Of a stretch of 26,599 bases of DNA, positions 18,533 to 25,260 are shown in pieces. Position 1 is the stretch's first letter. Each line of letters begins with the position of its first letter. Below the pieces are notes generated by a model. That model was given only the letters and a program-made list of their open reading frames with translations, was not told where the DNA came from and did no database searches. A program made the position numbers and the translations under genes. Source of the DNA: Pseudomonadota bacterium (lineage in GTDB: Bacteria; Pseudomonadota; Gammaproteobacteria; Xanthomonadales; Xanthomonadaceae); contig JAFADB010000222.1 of NCBI GenBank assembly GCA_023425225.1, forward strand, positions 1 through 26,599, written 5' to 3'.

Positions 18533-19422
18533 GCCGGCTCCAGCGCCTTGCCGGCGCGGCTGCCGTTCTCGCGGCCCAGCCGCGCGGCCAGCCAGCGGCC
18601 GGTGGCCGCCAGTGCCTGCAGGTCGATGCCGGTGTCGATGCCCAGGCCGTGCAGCATGTACACCACGTCCTCGCTGGCGACGTTGCCGCTGGCGCCCCTG
18701 GCGTACGGGCAGCCGCCGGTGCCGGCGACGGCGGCGTCCACCACCCGCACGCCGCGTTCCAGGCAGGCGAGGATGTTGGCCAGCGCCTGGCCGTAGGTGT
18801 CGTGGAAATGCACCGCCAGCGCCGCCATCGGTACCTCCCGGGCGACCGCGTCGAGCATCGCGCGCGCCTTGCCGGGCGTGCCCACGCCGATGGTGTCGCC
18901 CAGCGATATCTCGTAACAGCCCAGTTCGTGCAGGCGGCGTGCGACCCGCACCACGTCGGCCACCGGCACCTCGCCCTGGTAGGGGCAGCCGAGCACGGTG
19001 GAGACGTAGCCGCGCACGCGGACGCCGTCGGCCGCCGCCCGTGCCAGCACCGGGCGGAAGCGCTCGATCGATTCGTCGATGCCGGCATGGATGTTGGCGC
19101 GGTTGAACGCCTCCGAGGCGGCGGTGAACACCGCGACCTCCGTGGCGCCGGCCGCGCGTGCACGCGCGTAGCCCTGTTCGTTGGGCACCAGCACCGGATA
19201 GGCGACGCCGGCCACGTGCTCGATGCCGGCCATCACCTCGGCGGCGTCGGCCAGCTGCGGCACCCAGCGCGGGCTGACGAAGCTGGTGGCCTCGATGCTG
19301 CGCAGGCCGGTGCGTGCGAGCCGGTCGATCAGTTCGATCTTGTCCGCGGTGGCGACCTGCCGCTTCTCGTTCTGCAGGCCGTCGCGCGGCGCGACCTCGA
19401 CCACCCTGACGAAATCATCCAT
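18529..19422 (-). CDS. mvaB: Hydroxymethylglutaryl-CoA lyase (leucine catabolism)
   Basis: Cleaves HMG-CoA to acetoacetate and acetyl-CoA, the last step of leucine breakdown (called LiuE in pseudomonads). The 297 residues fit the family. N-terminal PRDGLQNE (12-19) carries the catalytic R13-D14. Metal ligands H205 and H207 lie in HFHDTYG. The active-site loop GTGGCPYARGASGN (234-247) holds C238, the signature of HMG-CoA lyases; the usual DSSVAGLGG reads DAAVAGTGG, a mild departure. It overlaps the downstream c-di-GMP gene by 4 bp. The next liu-type gene (hydratase) is 330 bp upstream. The Shine-Dalgarno is weak. Confidence 0.95.
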   Translation of the reverse strand: MDDFVRVVEVAPRDGLQNEKRQVATADKIELIDRLARTGLRSIEATSFVSPRWVPQLADAAEVMAGIEHVAGVAYPVLVPNEQGYARARAAGATEVAVFTAASEAFNRANIHAGIDESIERFRPVLARAAADGVRVRGYVSTVLGCPYQGEVPVADVVRVARRLHELGCYEISLGDTIGVGTPGKARAMLDAVAREVPMAALAVHFHDTYGQALANILACLERGVRVVDAAVAGTGGCPYARGASGNVASEDVVYMLHGLGIDTGIDLQALAATGRWLAARLGRENGSRAGKALEPA

Positions 19423-19752
19423 GTCGGTGCCTGCTGGACTGCTGCATGTTGCTGTCCCTGATCGCTGTCACGTTCGCTCCAGTGGGCACGGTGCCAGCCG
19501 GCGAGCGGCAGGCATGGGGAAGCCGGGCCGGCGGATCCATCACCATACGCAAGCGGCATGCGCCAGCGGCCACCGCATCCCTTCAGGCCGGGTATCGGCA
19601 GGCCGCTTCGGTGCCGTTGCCGCCCGCGGCCGGCGGGAATACCGCGCGATGGTCTGCATGGTAGTGCGGACCACGTGCGGGTGCTCGGCCGTGGTGGCCG
19701 TAGGGCGGGTGCCGCCGGGCGCGTCGGATGCCGAGCCGGTCGAACGTCGTGC
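19423..19752. other. Gene-free 330-bp gap between the two liu-type genes
   Basis: No frame here looks like a protein. Short open frames exist on both strands but give Arg/Pro/Ala-rich translations typical of high-GC noise. I found no strong hairpin, terminator or repeat. In relatives the biotin-carboxylase gene of methylcrotonyl-CoA carboxylase often stands near this place, but I see no remnant of it (no BCCP-type MKM motif). Confidence 0.6.
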
Positions 19753-20541
19753 TCACTCCCGCACCGCCCACGCGGGGGGGCGCTTCTCCAGGAAGGCCGA
19801 CAGGCCCTCGCGCCCCTCGGCGGAGGCGCGCAGCCGGGCGATCAGGGTGGCGTTGTCGCGGTCCAGCGTCGCGCCGTCACCTTCGGCGGCGACCCGGCGT
19901 ACCAGTTCCTTGGCGCCGGCCGCGGCCTGCGGGCCGGCCCTGAGCAGCAATTCGACCTGCCGGGCCACGGCCCGGTCCAGCTGTGCCGCCGGCACCTCCT
20001 GGTGGACCAGTCCGATCTGCAGGGCGGTGGCGGCATCGAAGCTTTCGCCGCTGGCGAACCAGCGCCGCGCCTGGCGCGCACCGATCGCCGCCACCACGTA
20101 GGGCGAGATCACCGCCGGCAGCAGCCCCAGCCGGCTCTCGCTCAGGGCGAAGCTGGCCTGCGGCGAGGCGACGGCGATGTCGCAGCAGGCCACCAGGCCG
20201 ACGCCGCCACCGAAGGCCGCGCCGTGGACGCGGGCGACGGTGGGGCGGGGCAGTTCGTCCAGTGTGCGCATCAGCCTCGCCAGCGCCCGCGCATCGGCCA
20301 GGTTCTCGCGTTCGCCGGCGTCGGCCATGTCCCGCATCCACTGCAGGTCCGCGCCGGCGCAGAACGAGGTGCCGGCACCGGCCAGCACCACCACGCGGAC
20401 ACCGTCGTCGCCGGCGGCGGCATCCAGCGCCGCGGTCAGTGCCTGGATCAGGCCAGGGTCGAAGGCGTTGTGCAGCGAGGGGCGGTTCAGCCGCAGGGTC
20501 AGCACCGGGCCATCGCGTTCGAGCAGCAGCGGTGGGCTCAT
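19753..20541 (-). CDS. liuC: Methylglutaconyl-CoA hydratase (enoyl-CoA hydratase family)
   Basis: Probably hydrates 3-methylglutaconyl-CoA to HMG-CoA, the step just before HMG-CoA lyase in leucine degradation. The 262 residues form a crotonase fold. The oxyanion-hole segments are SFCAGADLQWM (59-69) and AAFGGGVGL (108-116), followed by VACCDIAVAS. FALSESRLGLLPAVISPYV (131-149) with E135 is the pattern I associate with LiuC/AUH-type hydratases rather than general crotonases. HMG-CoA lyase on the same strand downstream supports the assignment. A TAGAAT -10 ends 28 nt before the ATG. It is divergent from feoA across 110 bp. Confidence 0.87.
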   Translation of the reverse strand: MSPPLLLERDGPVLTLRLNRPSLHNAFDPGLIQALTAALDAAAGDDGVRVVVLAGAGTSFCAGADLQWMRDMADAGERENLADARALARLMRTLDELPRPTVARVHGAAFGGGVGLVACCDIAVASPQASFALSESRLGLLPAVISPYVVAAIGARQARRWFASGESFDAATALQIGLVHQEVPAAQLDRAVARQVELLLRAGPQAAAGAKELVRRVAAEGDGATLDRDNATLIARLRASAEGREGLSAFLEKRPPAWAVRE

Positions 20542-20568
20542 TGGCCATCCCCGAGTGTGAATCCCGGG

Positions 20569-20574
20569 ATTCTA
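20569..20574 (-). promoter_or_regulatory. -10 element upstream of liuC
   Basis: Minus-strand TAGAAT (5 of 6 to TATAAT) predicts a start near 20562 and a 20-nt leader. No clear -35 is visible at 16-18 nt, so an activator may be needed. Confidence 0.4.
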
Positions 20575-20615
20575 GCGGGTCCTGCTGCGCTGCCATGACG
20601 CATTGCCGCGATGCT

Positions 20616-20634
20616 AGAATTGATAACCATTCTT
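20616..20634 (+). promoter_or_regulatory. Fur-like box over the feoA promoter
   Basis: The 19-bp stretch containing TTGATAACCATT matches the Fur consensus at about 12 of 19 positions, with the inner GATAA and CATT blocks intact. It overlaps a TAGAAT -10 (20615-20620) whose start would be near 20627, 25 nt before the feoA GTG. This fits iron repression of ferrous-iron uptake. Confidence 0.6.
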
Positions 20635-20651
20635 GATACATAGAGCCGTCC

Positions 20652-20903
20652 GTGACGTTGTCCGAACTGCCGCTGCGCCACACCGCCATCGTCGAATCCG
20701 TTCAGGACCTCCAGCCCAACGACGTCATCGCCCGACGCCTGCGCGAACTGGGCTTCGTGGAAGGCGAGCAGGTGCAGGTCGTGGCGCTCGGTCCGGTTGG
20801 GCGCGAGCCGCTGCTGGTGCAGGTGGGCTTCACCCGTTTCGCGCTGCGGCGCAGCGAGGCCGCCCGCATCCGCATCCGCGCCGCGGCGGGAGCGGCGGCA
20901 TGA
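20652..20903 (+). CDS. feoA: Ferrous iron transport protein A
   Basis: FeoA is a small cytosolic SH3-like protein needed for FeoB function. The 83 residues begin at a GTG (20652) with TLSELPLRHTAIVESV. The beta-barrel pattern continues through NDVIARRLRELGFVEGEQVQVVAL, the usual FeoA signature, and ends in RRSEAARIRI. Its TGA overlaps the feoB ATG (ATGA), showing tight coupling. A Fur-like box lies upstream. The Shine-Dalgarno is poor. Confidence 0.94.
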   Translation: MTLSELPLRHTAIVESVQDLQPNDVIARRLRELGFVEGEQVQVVALGPVGREPLLVQVGFTRFALRRSEAARIRIRAAAGAAA

Positions 20904-22771
20904 GTAATGCTCCCCTGCGCCTGGCGCTGGTCGGCAATCCCAACTGCGGCAAGACCGCGCTGTTCAACCAGCTCACCGGCAGCCGCCAGAAGGTGGCCAA
21001 CTACAGCGGCGTGACCGTCGAGCGCAAGGAAGGCCGGTTCCGTGCGCCGTCCGGGCGCGAGTTCGTGGTGCTGGACCTGCCGGGCGCCTACAGCCTGCAG
21101 CCGGCCAGCCTGGACGAGGCCATCACCCGCGACCTGTGCCGCGGCTTCTATCCCGGCGAGTCGGCCCCCGACGTGCTGGTGTGCGTGGTCGATGCCACCA
21201 ACCTGCGCCTGCACCTGCGCTTTGCGCTGGAACTGCGCGAGTTGGGCCGGCCGATGGTGGTGGTGCTGAACATGGTCGATGCCGCGCAGCGGCGCGGCAT
21301 CCGCATCGACCGCGCCGCGCTGGAGCGCGAGCTGGGCGTGCCGGTGGTGGAGACCGTTGCGGTCCGCCGCAACGGCGCGGCCGATCTGGTCGAGTACCTC
21401 GATGCGCAGGGACCGGCGCTGGTGAACCCGACAGCGGTAGGCGAATCCGCGCCGGAAGTGGCCTCGGCGGGCGAGCTGTATGCGCGGGTGAACGCGATCC
21501 TCGACGCGGCAGTGGTCATGCCCAGCCGTACCTCGCGGCTGGACGACACGCTGGACCGCTGGCTGCTGCACCCGGTGTTCGGGCTGCTGGTGCTGGCGGT
21601 GGTGATGTTCCTGGTGTTCCAGGCGGTGTACGCGTGGGCCACGCCGCTGATGGACCTGATCGAGGCCGGCACCGGCGCGCTCAGCGAATGGGTCGGCGGC
21701 GTATTGCCGGAAGGCCCGCTCAACAGCCTGCTGGTGGACGGCGTGATCACCGGCGTCGGCAGCGTGGTGGTGTTCCTGCCGCAGATCCTGATCCTGTTCG
21801 CCTTCATCCTGGCGCTGGAGGAATCGGGTTACCTGCCGCGCGCGGCGTTCCTGCTCGACCGCACGATGGCCGCGGCCGGGCTGTCCGGGCGTTCGTTCAT
21901 CCCGCTGCTGTCCAGCTTCGCCTGCGCGGTGCCGGGGATCATGTCCACCCGCAGCATCCAGGACCCGCGCGACCGCCTGGCGACGATCCTGGTGGCGCCG
22001 CTGATGACCTGCTCGGCGCGGCTGCCGGTGTATGCGCTGCTGATCGGCGCGTTCATCCCGCAGCGGACCGTGTGGGGCGTGTTCAACCAGCAGGGGCTGG
22101 TGCTGTTCGGCCTGTACGTGGCCGGCATCGCCAGCGCGCTGGCGGTGTCGTGGACGATGAAGCGCTGGCGCCGCGACAAGGGCGAGCACCCGTTGATGCT
22201 GGAGCTGCCGTCCTACCGCCTGCCGCATCCGCGCGACCTGGCGCTGGGGCTGTGGGAGCGCGGCATGATCTTCCTCAAGCGCGTCGGCGGCATCATCCTG
22301 GCGCTGACCATCCTGCTGTGGTTCCTGCTGTCGTTCCCCGGCGCGCCGGAGAACGCGACCCTGCCGGCGATCGACTACAGCTTCGCCGGCCGCATCGGCC
22401 ACGCGCTGGCGGTGGTGTTCGCGCCGCTGGGCTTCAACTGGCAGATCTGCATCGCGCTGATCCCGGGCCTGGCCGCGCGCGAGGTGGCGGTGTCCTCGCT
22501 GGCCACGGTGTACGCGCTGTCGGCCGCCGACGACGATGCCGCCGCGCAGGCGCTGTCGCCGCTGATCGCGCACGACTGGAGCCTGGCCACCGCGCTGTCG
22601 CTGCTGGTCTGGTACATCTACGCGCCGATGTGCGCCTCCACCCTGGCCACGATCAAGCGCGAGACCAATTCCTGGAAGCAGGTGGGCTATACCGCGCTGT
22701 ACCTGTTCGCGATGGCCTACCTGGCTTCGCTGGTGACCTACCAGGTCGCCGTGCTGCTGGGAGCGGGGTGA
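20900..22771 (+). CDS. feoB: Ferrous iron transporter FeoB
   Basis: FeoB is the inner-membrane Fe(II) transporter with a cytosolic G-protein-like domain. The start at 20900 gives 623 residues, shorter than E. coli FeoB (773) but normal for many proteobacteria. The GTPase motifs are GNPNCGKT (12-19), T39 in switch I, DLPG (59-62) and NMVD (124-127). A helical spacer follows, then the transmembrane part from about 225, with the two Gate regions; the first includes SFACAVPGIMSTR with the conserved Cys. The last helix ends with the C-terminus VLLGAG. It is coupled to feoA by a 4-bp overlap and followed 4 bp later by a small Cys-rich membrane protein gene. Confidence 0.97.
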   Translation: MSNAPLRLALVGNPNCGKTALFNQLTGSRQKVANYSGVTVERKEGRFRAPSGREFVVLDLPGAYSLQPASLDEAITRDLCRGFYPGESAPDVLVCVVDATNLRLHLRFALELRELGRPMVVVLNMVDAAQRRGIRIDRAALERELGVPVVETVAVRRNGAADLVEYLDAQGPALVNPTAVGESAPEVASAGELYARVNAILDAAVVMPSRTSRLDDTLDRWLLHPVFGLLVLAVVMFLVFQAVYAWATPLMDLIEAGTGALSEWVGGVLPEGPLNSLLVDGVITGVGSVVVFLPQILILFAFILALEESGYLPRAAFLLDRTMAAAGLSGRSFIPLLSSFACAVPGIMSTRSIQDPRDRLATILVAPLMTCSARLPVYALLIGAFIPQRTVWGVFNQQGLVLFGLYVAGIASALAVSWTMKRWRRDKGEHPLMLELPSYRLPHPRDLALGLWERGMIFLKRVGGIILALTILLWFLLSFPGAPENATLPAIDYSFAGRIGHALAVVFAPLGFNWQICIALIPGLAAREVAVSSLATVYALSAADDDAAAQALSPLIAHDWSLATALSLLVWYIYAPMCASTLATIKRETNSWKQVGYTALYLFAMAYLASLVTYQVAVLLGAG

Positions 22772-22775
22772 GGCC

Positions 22776-23024
22776 ATGTCGCTGGCGCTGCAGTACGGGT
22801 TGATCGCGCTGGCCGTGCTGGCCAGCGTCTGGGTCGTGTTCAAGAAGCAGTTCCCCGGCACCTTGCGGCGCCTGCGCGGGTCCCTGGCGCTGGCGCTGGT
22901 GCGGCCCTCGCGGCCGGCCTGGCTGCAGGCGCTGGGGCGGCGCCTGGCACCGTCGCCCGCCGCGGACGGGGGCGGCTGTTCCGGCTGCGACAACTGCGGA
23001 CCGGACGCATCGCGCAAGCACTGA
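22776..23024 (+). CDS. FeoB-associated small Cys-rich membrane protein
   Basis: An 82-residue protein with one N-terminal transmembrane helix (about 7-22, GLIALAVLASVWVVF), a basic middle part, and a C-terminal GGGCSGCDNCG segment with C68, C71 and C74 spaced CxxCxxC. It starts 4 bp after feoB with a GGGGTGAGG ribosome site. Position and cysteines recall the FeoB-associated Cys-rich family and FeoC, though without FeoC's winged helix. It could sense iron or redox state or aid FeoB assembly; this is inference. Xanthomonads carry similar proteins after feoB as I recall (possibly DUF6587). Confidence 0.8.
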   Translation: MSLALQYGLIALAVLASVWVVFKKQFPGTLRRLRGSLALALVRPSRPAWLQALGRRLAPSPAADGGGCSGCDNCGPDASRKH

Positions 23025-23083
23025 TCTTCCGGAGGGGAGCGGGGCGGGCGTCGGGGCTCGCCGGGCAGGACCGGGCCGCCCGC

Positions 23084-23089
23084 TATACT
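23084..23089 (+). promoter_or_regulatory. -10 element of the aminotransferase gene (leaderless mRNA likely)
   Basis: TATACT ends 7 nt before the ATG at 23097, so transcription should start at about 23096. No Shine-Dalgarno lies between, consistent with a leaderless message. The -35 region is GC-rich and not recognisable. Confidence 0.55.
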
Positions 23090-23096
23090 CGCGACG

Positions 23097-24299
23097 ATGA
23101 CCATTCCATTCAGCTTGTCCCGGCGCGCGCAGGCGCTGACCGGCTCGGCGATCCGCGAGATCCTCAAGGTCACCGAGCGGCCGGAAGTGATTTCCTTCGC
23201 CGGCGGGCTGCCTTCGCCCAAGGCCTTTCCCGTCGAGCACCTCCGCCAGGCCTGCGACAGGGTGCTGCACGATGCGCCGGAGGCGGCGCTGCAGTACGGC
23301 CCCACCGAGGGCATGGGCGCGCTGCGCGAGTGGGTGGCCGAGCGCCTGAGCGGCAACGGCGTGCGGATCCGCGGCAGCCAGGTGCTGATCACCGCCGGCT
23401 CGCAGCAGGGCCTGGACCTGCTGGCCAAGGTGTTCATCGACGAGGGCAGCAAGGTCCTGGTGGAGACACCCAGCTACCTGGGCGCCCTGCAGGTCTTCTC
23501 GTTGTTCCGGCCGCAGTACTCGGCCATGCGCTCGGACGAGGAGGGCCTTGACGTGGAGGCGCTCGACGCCGAGCAGCTGCGCGGCGGGCGCTTCCTGTAT
23601 TGCCTGCCGAATTTCCAGAATCCCACCGGCCGGCGGCTGCCGCTGGCGCGCCGCCGGGCGCTGGTCGAGAAGGCCGCGGCCGCCGGCGTGCCGGTGATCG
23701 AGGACGACCCCTACGGCGAGCTGTGCTACAGCGGCGAAACCCTGCCGAGCCTGCTGTCGATGAATCCGGATGGGGTCGTGTACATGGGCTCGTTCTCCAA
23801 GGTGCTGGTGCCGGGGCTGCGGCTGGGGTTCGTGGTCGCGCCCGAAGCCGTGCACGGCAAGCTGGTGCAGGCCAAGCAGGCCGCCGACCTGCACACGTCC
23901 TCGTTCAGCCAGCGACTGGTCCACGAAGCCGTGCGGACGGGGTTCCTGGATGGGCACATCCCCGCCATCCGCACCCTGTATGCCGAGCAGTGCCGGCTGA
24001 TGCTGCAGGCGCTGCAGCGCCACTTCCCCCGCCAGGTGCGCTGGACCCGGCCCGAAGGCGGCATGTTCATCTGGGTCACGCTGCCGCGGGGCATCGACAG
24101 CGCCGTGCTGCTGGAGCGGGCGATCGCGCGCAACGTGGCCTTCGTTCCCGGCGCGCCGTTCTTTGCCACCGAGCCGCAGGCGAACACGCTGCGGCTGTCG
24201 TTCGTGACGGTGCCACCGGACAAGATCGATGCCGGCATCGCCATCCTCGGCGAGCTGATCGGGGCCGCGATCGCCGAGACGGCCGGAGTGCAGAGCTGA
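23097..24299 (+). CDS. PLP-dependent aminotransferase, LysN/2-aminoadipate type
   Basis: A 400-residue class I/II fold-type I aminotransferase. FAGGLPSPKAFP (34-45) is the signature of the 2-aminoadipate/kynurenine (LysN, AadAT) group and of MocR C-terminal domains, but no DNA-binding domain is present. PLP contacts are visible: GSQQGLD (101-107), NPTG (175-178), DDPYGE (203-208), and Schiff-base K235 in SFSKVLVPGLRLG, with R242. Substrate range in this group is broad (aminoadipate, leucine, aromatic acids), so I give no symbol. It is followed by dapB 82 bp later on the same strand, but probably has its own promoter (leaderless). Transamination of branched-chain amino acids would suit the nearby leucine genes, but that is speculation. 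Confidence 0.88.
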   Translation: MTIPFSLSRRAQALTGSAIREILKVTERPEVISFAGGLPSPKAFPVEHLRQACDRVLHDAPEAALQYGPTEGMGALREWVAERLSGNGVRIRGSQVLITAGSQQGLDLLAKVFIDEGSKVLVETPSYLGALQVFSLFRPQYSAMRSDEEGLDVEALDAEQLRGGRFLYCLPNFQNPTGRRLPLARRRALVEKAAAAGVPVIEDDPYGELCYSGETLPSLLSMNPDGVVYMGSFSKVLVPGLRLGFVVAPEAVHGKLVQAKQAADLHTSSFSQRLVHEAVRTGFLDGHIPAIRTLYAEQCRLMLQALQRHFPRQVRWTRPEGGMFIWVTLPRGIDSAVLLERAIARNVAFVPGAPFFATEPQANTLRLSFVTVPPDKIDAGIAILGELIGAAIAETAGVQS

Positions 24300-24381
24300 T
24301 CGCCCGGGACGCCTGTACTCCGCTTTCGCGGCGGATCGGGTAACGTGTCGGCCCGTTCCGTAGATCGCTGGATTGCCGCGC

Positions 24382-25098
24382 ATGAACACCTCCCCGCTGA
24401 AGCTGCTGATCCATGGTGCTTCCGGCCGCATGGGCCGGGCCTTGCTGAGGCTGGCCGAGGAGGATCCGGCGACCACGGTGGTCGCCGCGGCGGTGGGGCG
24501 CTCGCCGGCGCAGCGGGTGGTGGACGGCGTGCCGTACTTCGCCGCCAGCGAACTGGCGGGAGTGCCGGCGTTCGACGTGGCCATCGATTTCAGCCTGCCG
24601 CAGGGGTTCGATCCGGTCCTGGCGCTGTGCGTGGAACGCGGCGTGCCGTTCGTCTCCGGCACCACCGGCCTGGGCGATGGCCAGCGTGAGGCGCTGGACG
24701 TCGCCGCGGCCAGCATCCCGCTGGTGTGGGCGTCGAACTTCAGTCTCGGCATCGCGGTGCTGACCGACCTGGTCGAGCGTGCCGCCGGCACCTTGCCGGG
24801 CTGGGATTGCGACATCGTCGAGTCCCACCACATCCACAAGAAGGATGCCCCCTCGGGCACGGCGCTGACGCTGGGCGAGGCGGCCACCGGCAGCGGCGCG
24901 CAGCCGCGCTACGCCAGCCTGCGCGCCGGCGACATCGTCGGCGAGCACCTGGTGCAGTTCACCGGCCTCGGCGAGCGCATCGAGCTGGTGCACCGCGCCA
25001 CCAACCGCGACATCTTCGCCCGCGGCGCGCTGCATGCGGCCAAGCGGCTGCGCGGCAAGGCGCCCGGCCACTACCGGGTGCGCGACCTGATCGGCTGA
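24382..25098 (+). CDS. dapB: 4-hydroxy-tetrahydrodipicolinate reductase DapB
   Basis: DapB reduces the product of DapA with NAD(P)H in the lysine/diaminopimelate pathway. The ATG at 24382 (MNTSPLKLLIHGASGRMGRALL) is chosen over a TTG 9 nt upstream. The nucleotide site is GASGRMG (12-18), with GTTG (93-96). The catalytic motif is ESHHIHKKDAPSGTAL (147-162). At 238 residues it is about 35 shorter than E. coli DapB: the segment between GEAATGSG and LRAGDIVGEH, which contributes to tetramer contacts, is almost missing. The gene precedes carAB, an order I recall from other Xanthomonadaceae. Confidence 0.96.
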   Translation: MNTSPLKLLIHGASGRMGRALLRLAEEDPATTVVAAAVGRSPAQRVVDGVPYFAASELAGVPAFDVAIDFSLPQGFDPVLALCVERGVPFVSGTTGLGDGQREALDVAAASIPLVWASNFSLGIAVLTDLVERAAGTLPGWDCDIVESHHIHKKDAPSGTALTLGEAATGSGAQPRYASLRAGDIVGEHLVQFTGLGERIELVHRATNRDIFARGALHAAKRLRGKAPGHYRVRDLIG

Positions 25099-25139
25099 AT
25101 GCGACGCGCCGGAGGCTGGCGCGTCCTGCCCCTCGTCGG

Positions 25140-25145
25140 TACAAT
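25140..25145 (+). promoter_or_regulatory. -10 element of the carAB promoter
   Basis: TACAAT (5 of 6 to TATAAT) predicts a start near 25152, about 110 nt before the carA GTG. The -35 at 17 nt (TGGCGC) is weak. Confidence 0.5.
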
Positions 25146-25186
25146 TCCCGCTCGCCTGTTACCCAACACCACGGACCGGAGAAGCG

Positions 25187-25218
25187 CCGCGTCCGCGGTT
25201 TCTTGCAGCCGCAAGTTT
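25187..25218 (+). other. Tandem small hairpins in the carA leader
   Basis: CCGCG-TC-CGCGG (25187-25198) is followed at once by CTTGC-AGCC-GCAAG (25202-25215) and TTT. They sit in the middle of the 110-nt carA leader. They might influence transcription or translation of carAB, but the stems are short and no known pyrimidine or arginine leader is recognised. Confidence 0.3.
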
Positions 25219-25260
25219 GCTGGGACAGGGTTCCATTCCATCCCCCAAGGCGAACCTTTC

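Noticed and set aside
15830..18796. Plus-strand open frame of nearly 1000 codons opposite the c-di-GMP gene
   Set aside because: Antisense to a gene with clear PAS, GGDEF and EAL motifs; the translation shows no motif.
19583..19771. 62-codon minus-strand frame in the gap between the liu-type genes
   Set aside because: Arg/His/Pro-rich translation, overlaps the liuC 3' end, no ribosome site, and no resemblance to the biotinyl domain expected for a liuD remnant.
20633..20899. Upstream extension of feoB into feoA
   Set aside because: The extension is an out-of-frame reading of feoA; the FeoB G1 motif follows the ATG at 20900 closely, as in the family.
20702..23452. Minus-strand open frame of over 900 codons opposite feoAB
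   Set aside because: Antisense to intact feoA and feoB; low-complexity Gln/Arg translation and no plausible start context.
25099..25260. N-terminal extension of carA to an upstream ATG
   Set aside because: It would include the TACAAT promoter element and leader hairpins, and carA homology starts only at the GTG at 25261.
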